Assembly (NCBI GenBank): GCA_041736675.1
Contig: JBGSTD010000048.1
Coordinates: 57,505 to 121,504, forward strand
Direction: 5' to 3'
DNA: 64,000 nucleotides
Source of the DNA: Salaquimonas sp041736675
GTDB lineage: Bacteria; Pseudomonadota; Alphaproteobacteria; Rhizobiales; Rhizobiaceae
Both the position numbers and the translations under genes were made by a program. This document shows, piece after piece, positions 25,684 to 36,100 of the stretch. Each line of letters starts with the position of its first letter. Position 1 is the first letter of the stretch. The notes under the pieces were generated by a model that worked only from the letters and a program-made list of their open reading frames with translations, searched no databases and was not told the origin of the DNA.

Positions 25684-26529
25684 ATGAAAAAGACGAGAAT
25701 AGATATCCGCTTCGCTCAATTGGCAGAAGAATCCCGCCCGGCTCTGGTCACCTTCGTGATGTCCGGCGATCCCGACTATGAAACGTCCCTCGAGATCATC
25801 AAGGCGCTTCCTGCTGCAGGTGCCGACCTTATCGAAATAGGCATGCCGTTTTCAGATCCGATGGCCGATGGTCCTGCCATTCAAAAAGCAGGTCAGCGCG
25901 CGCTGGCAGGCGGGCAGACATTGAAGAAAACTTTGAAAATTGTCGGTGAGTTTCGCAAGTCAGACAAGACAACCCCAATCGTTTTGATGGGGTACTACAA
26001 CCCGATCTACAGTTATGGCCCGCTGGATTTTGTCAAGAAGGCCAAGTCTGTCGGGGTTGATGGATTGATCATTGTCGATTTGCCTCCGGAAGCAGATGAT
26101 GAGCTATGCCTGCCTGCGATGGAAGCGGGAATCAGCTTCATCCGCCTGACAACGCCGACCACCGATGCCAAGCGTTTGCCGACAGTGCTGCAAAATACTT
26201 CCGGCTTCGTCTATTATGTTTCAATCACTGGTATTACCGGCGCAGCAGCACCTGATCCTGAAAAGGTCGCCGCATCGGTTGCCCATATCAAGGCAAAAAC
26301 CGATCTTCCTGTCTGTGTTGGCTTTGGGGTCCGCACAGCAGAGCAGGCAGAAGCCATCGGCAGGGGCGCTGACGGAGTGGTTGTCGGCTCGGCGATCGTT
26401 TCCACACTGGAAGCCAGCCTTGACAAAAAGGGCAGGGCAACAGGCAAAACAGTCGAAAAAGTAGTGAAATTGGTCCGTAAGCTGGCCAAAGGTGTCGCAA
26501 AGGCAGGCAAACAGAAGATATCGAGATAG
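25684..26529 (+). CDS. trpA: Tryptophan synthase alpha subunit
   Basis: TrpA splits indole-3-glycerol phosphate and channels indole to TrpB. The 281-residue TIM barrel has the catalytic glutamate in LIEIGMPFSDPMADGP and the catalytic aspartate in IIVDLPPEADDE, plus the phosphate loop VGFGVRTAEQA and VVGSAIV. The C-terminus is Lys-rich. It follows trpB by 30 bases. A gap of 170 bases separates it from accD, with no terminator evident, so readthrough is possible. Confidence 0.97.
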   Translation: MKKTRIDIRFAQLAEESRPALVTFVMSGDPDYETSLEIIKALPAAGADLIEIGMPFSDPMADGPAIQKAGQRALAGGQTLKKTLKIVGEFRKSDKTTPIVLMGYYNPIYSYGPLDFVKKAKSVGVDGLIIVDLPPEADDELCLPAMEAGISFIRLTTPTTDAKRLPTVLQNTSGFVYYVSITGITGAAAPDPEKVAASVAHIKAKTDLPVCVGFGVRTAEQAEAIGRGADGVVVGSAIVSTLEASLDKKGRATGKTVEKVVKLVRKLAKGVAKAGKQKISR

Positions 26530-26699
26530 CTGATACAGAAGGCAAGATCGCTCACAATTTCGCATTACTGAATTTTCAGGTGGCGATTTGAGAAATCAAA
26601 CCCCATCTGTTAAAGACACCGTTGATGTGAACTTGCCCGAGGCAAGCAAAATCTGTATTCCCGAAAGAAATTTGGCAGCCATTGCCGGGGCAAAAGACC

Positions 26700-27728
26700 A
26701 TGAACTGGATTACCAATTACGTCAGACCGAAATTGAACTCTTTCCTGCAAAGGAAAGACATGCCGGAGAATTTGTGGATCAAGTGCCCGCAAACCGGCGA
26801 AATGGTTTTCCACAAGGATCTGGAAGCCAATATGGGCGTGATTCCGGCTTCCGGTTATCACATGAAGATCTCGGCAAAGACCCGTCTTGGCTATTTCTTT
26901 GACGATGGTAAATATGAAGCCCTGGCTCAGCCTCCCGTGGCACAGGATCCTCTGAAATTCCGCGATCAGAAAAAATACACAGACCGCCTTCGTGACAGCC
27001 GGGCAAAAACCGGCATGGAAGATTCAATCCTCAATGCGGTTGGCAGTCTCCATGGCATGAAAGTCGTCGCATCGATCCATGAGTTTTCATTCATGGGAGG
27101 CTCACTCGGTATTGCTGCTGGGGAGGCGATCATCAAGGGATTTGAAAAAGCCATCGAGTTGAAGACGCCTCTGATCATGTTTCCGGCGTCAGGCGGGGCA
27201 AGGATGCAGGAAGGTATCCTCTCGTTGATGCAATTACCCCGCACTGTCGTCATGGTTGAGCGTCTCAAGGAGGCCGGACTTCCCTATATCGTGGTGCTGA
27301 CCAACCCGACTACTGGTGGCGTGTCTGCATCCTATGCGATGCTGGGAGATGTGCACATTGCCGAACCCGGCGCTGAAATTGGCTTCGCTGGAAAAAGGGT
27401 TATAGAGCAAACCATCCGTGAGCGCCTGCCGGAGGGATTTCAGACAGCAGAGTACCTGTTGGAGCACGGCATGATCGACATGGTGGTCCCCCGCAAGGAA
27501 TTGCGGGAGACGATTGCAAATCTGCTGCATCTTTTGATGAAGAAACCCGCCTTCACACACGACAATGTTGAAGATACCACAATTGAAACAGGTACTGCCG
27601 AGACCGGCCAACAAAATACAGTCGAGGCAGGTCCGGATATTGTTCCGGACGCCGACACTGTCGAACTGGTAAAGGCACCTGATACAGCGATTTCAATAAC
27701 TGGCCAAAACGGCAATAGAACAGAATAA
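26700..27728 (+). CDS. accD: Acetyl-CoA carboxylase carboxyltransferase subunit beta
   Basis: AccD with AccA transfers the carboxyl group from biotin to acetyl-CoA, giving malonyl-CoA for fatty acid synthesis. The 342-residue product from ATG 26700 begins MNWITNYVRPKLNSF, then a crotonase-fold core with MGGSLGIAAGEAI and FPASGGARMQEG. The N-terminal zinc ribbon is degenerate: only C29 of the four cysteines is kept, with T32, I48 and S51 at the other places (KCPQTGE, VIPASGYH). I recall the same in other rhizobial AccD proteins. The last 55 residues are an acidic, Thr/Glu-rich tail beyond the usual end. folC follows after 24 bases. Confidence 0.95.
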   Translation: MNWITNYVRPKLNSFLQRKDMPENLWIKCPQTGEMVFHKDLEANMGVIPASGYHMKISAKTRLGYFFDDGKYEALAQPPVAQDPLKFRDQKKYTDRLRDSRAKTGMEDSILNAVGSLHGMKVVASIHEFSFMGGSLGIAAGEAIIKGFEKAIELKTPLIMFPASGGARMQEGILSLMQLPRTVVMVERLKEAGLPYIVVLTNPTTGGVSASYAMLGDVHIAEPGAEIGFAGKRVIEQTIRERLPEGFQTAEYLLEHGMIDMVVPRKELRETIANLLHLLMKKPAFTHDNVEDTTIETGTAETGQQNTVEAGPDIVPDADTVELVKAPDTAISITGQNGNRTE

Positions 27729-27752
27729 CCTCTTTCCAGATCAGGTTTGCAA

Positions 27753-29108
27753 ATGAGCACTGCCGCCGCCCTTGACCGGTTAATGGCAATCCATCCCAAG
27801 GGCTTCGATCTGTCTCTTGAGCGGATTTCCGCCCTATTGGAAAAGCTGGGTAATCCGCATCTGGCGATTCCCCCTGTATTTCATGTTGCCGGGACCAATG
27901 GCAAGGGTTCCACCAGCGCATTTTTGCGTGCAATCATCGAGGCTGCAGGAAAGACAGTGCATGTGCATACATCGCCGCATCTGGTTGGCTGGCATGAGCG
28001 TTATCGCCTCGGACAGGAAGGTGGGGGCCGTTTTGTTTCCGATGAAGTGCTTGAAGAGGCTATAGTTCGCGCTGAAAACGCCAATGGTGGCACGCCGATC
28101 ACGGTTTTTGAAATCATGTCGGCGGTTGGATTCATTCTGTTCGCCGAGCATACCGCTGATTATTGCGTTATCGAAGTGGGCCTGGGCGGCCGTTTTGACG
28201 CCACCAACGTCCTGCAAAATCCGGTTGCCTGCCTGATCACGCCCATCGGGCTTGATCACGAAGCTTATCTTGGCGACACGCTTACCAAGATTGCTTTTGA
28301 AAAAGCCGGGATCATCAAGCCGGCTGTACCCCTTTTTGTCGGTGTACAGCCTGATGAAGCATTGGCAGTTATTGAACATATAGCTGCAAGAAACCGGTCG
28401 CCTGTCAGTATTGCCCGTCAGGATTATGATTTTTACGAAGAGAACGGGCGTTTTGTATATCAGGATTCTATTGGCTTGCTGGATTTGCCCAAACCTGGCC
28501 TCATCGGTGATCACCAGATCACCAATGCCGCTTTGGCAATATCAGCCTGCAGGGCTGTGTTGCCGGTGCTGGAAAGTTCGGTTTATGAAACAGCCATGGA
28601 GAAGGTTTATTGGCCAGGCCGATTTGAGAGGTTGAAACCGGGTAATCTTGCCGCCGGTATATCGGCGGTAATGCTGAAGGATACGAGCAGCGAAACCAAT
28701 TCCGAGACTGGGCCTGAGATATGGATTGACGGCGGCCACAATCCTCATGCCGGAATTGCGATATCGGCTCAATTGAAAAAAGCCGGTTACCGCAAATCCA
28801 TGCCATTGGTGATGATCGCTGGCATGTTGACCACCAAGGAGCCAAATGGTTTCTTCGAAGCATTCAAGGGGCTTGTCGACCGTGTTGTCACAGTTCCGGT
28901 AAACCAGAGTGATGCCGGATTTGATCCTACGATTCTAGCTTCAATCGTCAGGAAAACCGGTCTGCAGGCTGACGCCGCAACAGACATTGAATCAGCTTTG
29001 AAACTGGCGGTAGGACTTTATCCTGGCCAGCAGATCAGGATATTGATTTGCGGATCGCTTTACCTCGTCGGTGAGGTACTTCAGAAAAACGGAACGCCTC
29101 CCCAATAA
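27753..29108 (+). CDS. folC: Bifunctional dihydrofolate synthase / folylpolyglutamate synthase
   Basis: FolC adds glutamate to dihydropteroate and lengthens the polyglutamate tail of folates. It is a Mur-ligase-like ATPase. The 451-residue product has the P-loop HVAGTNGKGSTSAFL (about 48-62), the DHE-type motif GLDHEAYLGDT, and the C-terminal ligase domain with IWIDGGHNPHAG. ATG 27753 is used. It follows accD closely, as in many alphaproteobacteria, and converges with trxA across a bidirectional terminator. Confidence 0.95.
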   Translation: MSTAAALDRLMAIHPKGFDLSLERISALLEKLGNPHLAIPPVFHVAGTNGKGSTSAFLRAIIEAAGKTVHVHTSPHLVGWHERYRLGQEGGGRFVSDEVLEEAIVRAENANGGTPITVFEIMSAVGFILFAEHTADYCVIEVGLGGRFDATNVLQNPVACLITPIGLDHEAYLGDTLTKIAFEKAGIIKPAVPLFVGVQPDEALAVIEHIAARNRSPVSIARQDYDFYEENGRFVYQDSIGLLDLPKPGLIGDHQITNAALAISACRAVLPVLESSVYETAMEKVYWPGRFERLKPGNLAAGISAVMLKDTSSETNSETGPEIWIDGGHNPHAGIAISAQLKKAGYRKSMPLVMIAGMLTTKEPNGFFEAFKGLVDRVVTVPVNQSDAGFDPTILASIVRKTGLQADAATDIESALKLAVGLYPGQQIRILICGSLYLVGEVLQKNGTPPQ

Positions 29109-29133
29109 AGCTCGACTGAATTCCGTCTAAAAG

Positions 29134-29169
29134 AAAAACGCGGCTGGTGTGAACCTCGCCGCGTTTTAT
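29134..29169. terminator. Bidirectional terminator between folC and trxA
   Basis: AAAACGCGGC (29135-29144) and GCCGCGTTTT (29158-29167) form a 10-bp inverted repeat around a 13-base loop, giving a T run on both strands. It lies between convergent folC and trxA and probably serves both. Confidence 0.88.
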
Positions 29170-29188
29170 TGATTAAGTATAAAACAAA

Positions 29189-29509
29189 TCAGCTTGCCGA
29201 TTTGATCCAGTCAGCCAAAGCGCTTTTCGGCTTGGCACCAACCTGCATTCCGGCGGGAGCACCATTCTTGAATATCAAGAGGGTCGGAATTGAGCGGACG
29301 CCAAACTGGGCTGCAAGGTCCGGATTCTCATCGATGTTCAATTTTGTGATCTTGACCTTGCCAGCCATTTCCACTGACAATTCTTCAAGGCTTGGTCCGA
29401 TCATTTTGCACGGTCCGCACCATTCTGCCCAAAAATCGACAACTGTCGGAATGTCACTCTCCATAACTTCCGATTTGAAATTGCCGTTGTCCACTTTCAC
29501 CGTTGCCAT
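29189..29509 (-). CDS. trxA: Thioredoxin 1
   Basis: TrxA is the general cytoplasmic dithiol reductant, recharged by thioredoxin reductase. The 106-residue product is standard length with the active site WAEWCGPCKM (C31, C34), the cis-proline loop RSIPTLLIFKNG and no signal peptide. The ribosome site AAAGGAAT precedes the ATG. It is the last gene after addB-addA on the minus strand; the 98-base gap to addA contains an imperfect hairpin (29528-29552) just before the ribosome site. Confidence 0.97.
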   Translation of the reverse strand: MATVKVDNGNFKSEVMESDIPTVVDFWAEWCGPCKMIGPSLEELSVEMAGKVKITKLNIDENPDLAAQFGVRSIPTLLIFKNGAPAGMQVGAKPKSALADWIKSAS

Positions 29510-29527
29510 GTTGTATTCCTTTCCAAA

Positions 29528-29552
29528 GGGTATCCGAAAACCGGATATACCC
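29528..29552 (-). other. Hairpin in the addA-trxA gap
   Basis: On the minus strand GGGTATATCCG and CGGATACCC pair with a two-base bulge around TTTT, then TTTGG follows directly and the trxA ribosome site. It could act as a processing site or a weak terminator separating addA from trxA. No strong T run is present. Confidence 0.4.
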
Positions 29553-29607
29553 GGTTCATTTGTATCTTAGTTAAGAAGCCTGATCAGGTTCGTCAAGAAC
29601 CTCATTT

Positions 29608-32600
29608 TCACGTCTTGTTGAGTTTCTCCATCTGTTGGTCAAGCAACTCATCTTCAATTGCCATAATCGCGGCATTTTGTGTCCAGACAATCAGACAATG
29701 GACGGCTTTGTCGGGGTAGAGACTTGTGATCAATTCGCGGTAAAGTGCCATTTGTGCAAGATAATCAGCAGGGATCTGAGTTGCATTTTGAGGAACCACC
29801 CGGTTTGTCTTGTAGTCGGCGATTGTCACCGTGTCATCCGTGATCACAAGGCGGTCGATCTTTCCACGCACCAGATGCGCCCGGTTTGAAAGTTTGATCT
29901 TGCCGGATATTTCAACTTCTGCTTTGGAGCCGCTGCCAAAAAGGAAGGAAGTCTCGGGATGATCCAGTATTTCCACAACCAGTCTTTGGATTTCACTTTC
30001 TGTTTCCGGCGGAAATCCGGCTTTTGAGAGCTTGAAATAGTTGGTGATTACCCCATCCCGCCGGTCAGCCGCTATATCTGGCAGGATTTGTAAAAGGTGA
30101 TGCACGCCATTTCCGCGCTCCATGGCGAGCGAATTTTCGATTGTGCCATAGCGTTCCGGCTCTTCCCCGATATTGAGCAACTGCAGCACGCCGGAAGGGC
30201 TGAGCGGACGCGGTGCGCTCGGCTCAGCCTTGGCGCGCGACACCCAGTCTGGCAGGCCAAGGCTCCTTTCCGGTGCTTTCGTTGAAATTTTGTCAATCGG
30301 GGTCTTTTCGCGGTGATACCTGTTTTCAATTTCCCAGTATCGGCCAATGCTTATGCCATTGTCGTCTGTTCGCTCAATAAACCGTCCGTTCAACTTCGGA
30401 TCAAGTTGCGTCGCCGACAATCCCTTGCATATCATCGAATGCCAATGCTCGAATTCTTTTTCGCTGTCAGAGCGATATCCGCACACGATCAACCGGTCTG
30501 CCGCCCTTGTCATTCCAACATAAAGCAGGCGTCGATACTCCTCTTCCGCAGCCGCTTCGATGTCATCATATACCTTGGCGGTTGCCAGAAGGCGTTCCTC
30601 CTTTTGGGTTTGCCACAAATATGTCTGACGATTCTTTTCATACTCATACTTGATCACGGGTGGCGCATGTTTGGTCTCGAAAGCCTTGGTTCCCGGATCG
30701 ACAAGAAATACAATGGGCGCCTCGAGGCCTTTTGACGAATGGGTAGTGATTACCCTGATCTCATCGGTTTCCATGTTGATTTCGCGTTTTAGTTCCGGCT
30801 TGGCAGAAGAAAGCATTTCCACAAAACCCTGCAGTCCCAGCCCGGTTCGCTCGTCATAGTGAAGGGCGGCCTGAAAGAATCCGTCTATGATTTCCTCAAC
30901 CTCATGGCCTAGGCGGGCTATGTATTTTTTGCGCAGGTTGTTGGTGGCAAAAATCCGCGCGTAAAATTCAAAGACCGAAAGTTCAGCAGCGCTTTTACGG
31001 ATTGTCTTCAAGATGGCATGTGCTTCAATCAGTTTCGATGAGGCTTCGCCGATGCTCACTTTTTCACCAATGCATTCATAAAGGCTTGTCTTTCCCCTTG
31101 CATGGGCAAGTTCAAACAATTCGTCTTCGCTGAAGTCAAAAACCGGAGATTTCAAGATACCGGCAAGTGAGAGCTCATCCAGTTCCATGGACGCAAAACG
31201 GCCAAGCGCAAGCATGTCCTCCACGGCGATGTGCTCGGTCAGCTTGAGGCGGTCAGCTCCGGCCGAGACCAGCCCGCGCAGTTTGAGCGCGCGGTTCATG
31301 GCCGAAACAAAACGATCCCGCTTGCGCACCAGTATCAGAATATCGCCATAGCGGATGGGTACATCCCTACCAGGCAAGACTTCTTCTCGGTCAATCCACC
31401 CCTTGATTGTACTGGCGATTTTCTCTGCCAGTTGCACTTCGGCATCAAGTGCGGTCAACTCGTCCGGTGGATCGCGCCAATCAGTCTTTTCAACACGCTT
31501 CGGCTTGATGAAGAGGTCCCATACAATGACCTCGCCGCGGTCAGTCAGCCGGTTGGCCGAATGGGTCTGCAGCGAGCCTTCGATCCCAAGCCCTCTGGCA
31601 TTTTCCGGCAGGCTGAAAACCTGATCAACCGCGCTTAGCACTTCTTCGGTTGAGCGGTAGGATACTGTCAGGGGAACCCGTTTGAAGGCACCCTTTGCAG
31701 CGCTGACCTGCCTTTCCAGATCATGGAATTGCCGATTGAACTCCTTTGGCTCAGCCCCTTGGAAGGAATAAATTGATTGCTTCTCATCGCCGACGATAAA
31801 GACCGTCCGCAATTTGTCGCTGGCGCTTTGTCCGGCAAAAAACTCGCTGGTGATGGATCTGATGATTTGCCATTGCAACGGGCTGGTATCCTGAGCTTCA
31901 TCTACCAGAACATGGGATATGCCTTTGTCGAGTTTGTACTGTATCCAATTGGCAATCTCGTTGCGCATCAGAAGATTGGCTGTCTTTGCAATCAGGTCGT
32001 TGAAATCCAGCAGCCCGCTCTGCTGTTTCAAGCGCTCGTATTCAATAAGGATCGCCTCGCACACCAAAAAGAGCGCCTCGCTTGCCCTGAAGTTTGCAAG
32101 GGTGTGCATACGGTCAAGCTGCTTTTGCAACAGTTCCTGTTCCTTGTGGAAAAGTTCGAGCTGATGCGGCACCGGTTCCAGAAAACTGGAATGCACAAGT
32201 GCTTTGCGCGGTTTATCACTGTTGGTGAGATAGGTTTGGCGGCGCAAACTGAATTTTTTTTCCGCATCGTTTGTTTCGGCAATTGTCTGCAGTGTATCGG
32301 CAAGAGGCTTGTAGCTTTTCGATTTCATGCCTCTTGCCATTGCAACAAGTTCACTCAATTCGGATTTTGAGTAGACATTCTCAGCTGCAAACGTTTCGTA
32401 AAGCTCAGCCTCAGTTGATTCCCTTGCAAGCGATACCGACTGCCACATCGGCGAATACGCGTCGCGTACGCTTCCCCCGTTTTCTTCGATCCACCGGGTG
32501 AAGTTTTCGCGGTCATGAACAATCTGGTGTATCGCCTTGTCAATCGCATCATCGCTGGCATGATTTCGCAATACCACAAAAGCATCCGCCAATTGATCAG

Positions 32601-33171
32601 CAGTCACCGAAATGCTTGGTCCAGCCTTTTCTGAAGCACCCGGAATTTTACCTATACCAAGGCTGGCCATGATCACCCTTCGGCGCGCTTCATCCAAAAG
32701 CAGCGACTGGTCAAGGTCGTCCATCATTTCAAAGTGGCCGGGTATGTTTGCCTCTAGCGGAAACTGATGCAGCAGCGATTCACAAAAGGCGTGGATCGTC
32801 TGGATGCGCAGTCCGCCTGGTGTGTCGAGCGCCATGGCAAACAGTTTGCGGGCCCGTGACACGCGCTTTTTGTCAGGTTTGTATCCGGTCAATTCGGTAA
32901 TTGCTTCTTCAAGCTTGCTGTCAGCCATCATGGCCCATTCGCCAAGTGTCTTGAATACACGGTTCGCCATTTCGGCTGCTGCGGCCTTGGTGAAAGTCAG
33001 ACACAACAGATCCGACGGTTTATTGCCTTCAAGCAGCAATCGGATCACCCGCCGCGAAAGCACATAGGTCTTGCCTGAACCGGCATTGGCTGAAACCCAC
33101 ACGGTATGGGTCGGGTCGGTCGCAACAGATTGTAGATTATTGGTTGGAAGATTGATTGCGCTCTCGTTCAT
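29608..33171 (-). CDS. addA: Double-strand break repair helicase-nuclease AddA
   Basis: AddA is the UvrD-like helicase and nuclease subunit of AddAB, which resects double-strand breaks for RecA loading, replacing RecBCD. The 1187-residue product has Walker A SANAGSGKTYVLSRR near residue 30, helicase motifs including LVDEAQDTSPLQW, FIVGDEKQSIYSFQGA and TTHSSKGLEAPIVFL, and a C-terminal RecB-type nuclease domain with GKIDRLVITDDTVTIADYKTN. ATG 33171 overlaps the addB stop by 4 bases; an open frame continues to 33210 but the overlap and sequence favour this start. The partner addB is directly upstream. Confidence 0.95.
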   Translation of the reverse strand: MNESAINLPTNNLQSVATDPTHTVWVSANAGSGKTYVLSRRVIRLLLEGNKPSDLLCLTFTKAAAAEMANRVFKTLGEWAMMADSKLEEAITELTGYKPDKKRVSRARKLFAMALDTPGGLRIQTIHAFCESLLHQFPLEANIPGHFEMMDDLDQSLLLDEARRRVIMASLGIGKIPGASEKAGPSISVTADQLADAFVVLRNHASDDAIDKAIHQIVHDRENFTRWIEENGGSVRDAYSPMWQSVSLARESTEAELYETFAAENVYSKSELSELVAMARGMKSKSYKPLADTLQTIAETNDAEKKFSLRRQTYLTNSDKPRKALVHSSFLEPVPHQLELFHKEQELLQKQLDRMHTLANFRASEALFLVCEAILIEYERLKQQSGLLDFNDLIAKTANLLMRNEIANWIQYKLDKGISHVLVDEAQDTSPLQWQIIRSITSEFFAGQSASDKLRTVFIVGDEKQSIYSFQGAEPKEFNRQFHDLERQVSAAKGAFKRVPLTVSYRSTEEVLSAVDQVFSLPENARGLGIEGSLQTHSANRLTDRGEVIVWDLFIKPKRVEKTDWRDPPDELTALDAEVQLAEKIASTIKGWIDREEVLPGRDVPIRYGDILILVRKRDRFVSAMNRALKLRGLVSAGADRLKLTEHIAVEDMLALGRFASMELDELSLAGILKSPVFDFSEDELFELAHARGKTSLYECIGEKVSIGEASSKLIEAHAILKTIRKSAAELSVFEFYARIFATNNLRKKYIARLGHEVEEIIDGFFQAALHYDERTGLGLQGFVEMLSSAKPELKREINMETDEIRVITTHSSKGLEAPIVFLVDPGTKAFETKHAPPVIKYEYEKNRQTYLWQTQKEERLLATAKVYDDIEAAAEEEYRRLLYVGMTRAADRLIVCGYRSDSEKEFEHWHSMICKGLSATQLDPKLNGRFIERTDDNGISIGRYWEIENRYHREKTPIDKISTKAPERSLGLPDWVSRAKAEPSAPRPLSPSGVLQLLNIGEEPERYGTIENSLAMERGNGVHHLLQILPDIAADRRDGVITNYFKLSKAGFPPETESEIQRLVVEILDHPETSFLFGSGSKAEVEISGKIKLSNRAHLVRGKIDRLVITDDTVTIADYKTNRVVPQNATQIPADYLAQMALYRELITSLYPDKAVHCLIVWTQNAAIMAIEDELLDQQMEKLNKT

Positions 33172-36100
33172 GCCTCCACCCCGTCTTCTTCCGCAGTGTT
33201 GAGTGACCATTCGCGGATGCGGGCAAGATGATCATAGTCACCGGCAAAAGTGCGGCCTGATAAAGGTGCATATTGCGATACGTATGGCTGGCTCTCGCTT
33301 TGATAGGCGATGATATGTTTGATCAGGTTCTCATAGGCGGTATCGCACAGATCAGCTGCCGTGAGGTCTTTTGGCACTCCATTGCCTTTGGTTATGTCAT
33401 CGCCTTTAAAGCCGTCTCCCTCTTTCAGGCGCACATAATATAAATTGGCGATCGGAGCAGCATCAATTCCGGCAGCAGCTCCGCGTGCGGCCAGTGCGCC
33501 TTCAAGGGACAATTGCGGGGAAAGCGTTCTTGCCTGCTTTTTGCTGGGATTGCCCCCGGTTTTGTAGTCTATGACAGTCAGACCTCCATCATGATGAACA
33601 TCAATCCGGTCAGCCCGGCCACGCAAGACAAATCCGGTTTTCTCGATTTCAGCGCGCATGTCGATCTCGCAATGACTTGCCTTTATTGAAGTTCGACGCG
33701 GGCTTTCCCAACTGAGAAAGGCTTCTCCCACGGGTGTAAATCTTGGCCGCCATCCTGCCTGAATTTCCGCCGGTATATTCTGTTTTTCAAAACAATCATC
33801 GGCAATCGATTCCATCACTGCGCCAGCAGTTTCAGTAATCTCGCCGCGCCATGTCGCAACAAATTTGGCGAGGATATCATGATAGATAGTGCCTCTGAGC
33901 GCTGGATCAGCCTCGCGCACAAGCGGTGGTAACGGCACAATTTTCAGGACATGCTTGGCATAAGTTGCATAGGGGTCCCGGATCCAGGTTTCGATCTCCG
34001 TGAATGAAAGACTGGTTGGCCGCAATGCAACCGGCGGGCAGGGTTCCGGCCGTTTGCTGGACACAGGCGGCCCTGACGCCTCGTCAAGGCTTTGTGCAAG
34101 ATCAAGATACCAGTTGCCCCGTGCAACCAGCTTGCCACTTTGCTCTTCACCCAGGAATGTCTTGAGCCTTTGCAGCCAACGTGAGGCGATTGCAGGTGTG
34201 TCACCCATCCTTCTTGAACGCGTATAATATACTTCCTCAGCGCCGGAAAATTGCCCAAAGTCATGTGCTGCCAACCCGATGCGCCGCTCAGGCAGAGGCA
34301 AATGCAGCTCCGAACGCATGGGCCGGTTCAGATAGGGGTCATTGCGTGAACTTTGTGGCCATATCCCTTCGTTCAATCCGGCAAGAATAACAACGTCTGC
34401 GTGTTGAAGACGCGCTTCCAGGGTTCCGTATATTTGCAGGCGCGGGCGGGTGCGCCCCGCCTTTCTTGTCCTTTTGCCGGCGATCATGGCATCGAAAACT
34501 GCAACTGCCTCGTGGGGTGCAAATTCGAACCTTGTGTCAAAATCAGCACCATGTGCAATAAGGATGGACTGGAGCTCTTCTCCTCCTGCATCATCATAAA
34601 GAACCGTTCGTCCGTCAGCGTCCGAACTTAGCGCTTCTCCGCAATGTCTGAGAACCAAGGCCAGTTGCGCCACGGTCATCGAGTTTGACTGGCTGAAAAG
34701 CAGGTGTATGTCCTTCAGACAGTTGGATATCCATGCGGCAGATGTCTCCAGTTCCTGCCATTGTTCGCTTGTCAGTTTGCGCAGGAGTTGGGGAACGTGC
34801 TTCTTTTCTTCGGTATCCTTTTGCCGCCTTTTCACAGCTTGGGCCAGATCGTCAATTCCCGGCAGGATGATGACATCGCGGATGAGGGCGATTTCCAGTG
34901 CTTCCTTTAGGAGCGTGGTTTCGTGTCGTTTCTCGCCGAGGCAAACAAGATCACTTTTCAAAAAGGAGGAAAGGGACACAGGATCATTGCCATTGGTTGC
35001 TGCACGCAGGATTTGTCGCAGGAACCCGGCCGGTTTTGAAGCCGGGAGAGGATTGCCTGCCGAATCATCAATCTGGATGTCAAAGCGTTCGAGTTCACTC
35101 GAAACCCGCCTTGCCAGATTTCTGTCAGGAGTTATCAGGGCGGCTGTCCTGTCGCCATCTTGAAGGGTCTCACGCAGGACAAGACTGATCGCCAATGCCT
35201 CCTGAAATTCGCCCGGCGCCTCAATCAGGGATACTTTATCAAACGCTTGCTCGATTGAACTGCCGGTAAACCGCTCCTTTTCCAGGATCCAGTTTTCGCT
35301 GTCTTCTGCAGGCACCATTACGGTATTGAGAATTTCAGTCCTCGTCTGCATTGGCAGCGAAATCTCGCCAAGCTGACAAACATCCCCGTGGGGCGTTTTC
35401 AGTTTTTGCAGCAACTTGACCAGTCCGAATTGCGCATGGGTGCTGGAAACACTCTCATCAGTCATTTCATTTGTGTCAGCAAACCGCTGAATAATGCCTG
35501 GGGATAGCGATGTGTCGAGACCGGGCAGGACGATACGGCCGCGCTCCATGGCCCTGATTGCCTGCAACAACCGCGCGGTGGCCGGAATGGAGCCGGTGGT
35601 TCCTGCTGCAATCACAAGACCTGCAGGTGGATTTCGCTGCAGTTCACTGATCCTGAAATCAATAACGCGGTTTCTGAATTCAGATGGATTGACGAGGTTT
35701 TTTTCAGACAGGTATTGCGGCCATGTCTGCATGATGATCTTGAGAAAATCGAGGGTCAATTGCCACCATTGGTCAAATCCGTCCGGAGCAATTTTTGCAA
35801 TTAGTTGCCAATCGGTTTCCTCGGTCTCCACCTGATCCATGAATCGTGCTAGGTCAGCGGCGAGGCGCAGCGCGTCGCTGGCGGAGGAAGGCAGGGCGAT
35901 CTCTTCCTTGCCTAGCAGGTCCCTCGTTGCAGGCGACATTGCCTGCACCCATTTCTGGGTTAGTTCCGCAAGGACCAGTTGGCGCTCCACGGGTTCGATC
36001 ACCATCCGTCCATCAGGCAGATGTGCCAGAACGTCCGGATTTTCTGCGCCAAGACCGTAGAGGCTTTCCTCATTCTCAAGATCGCCAATGGTTCTGATCC

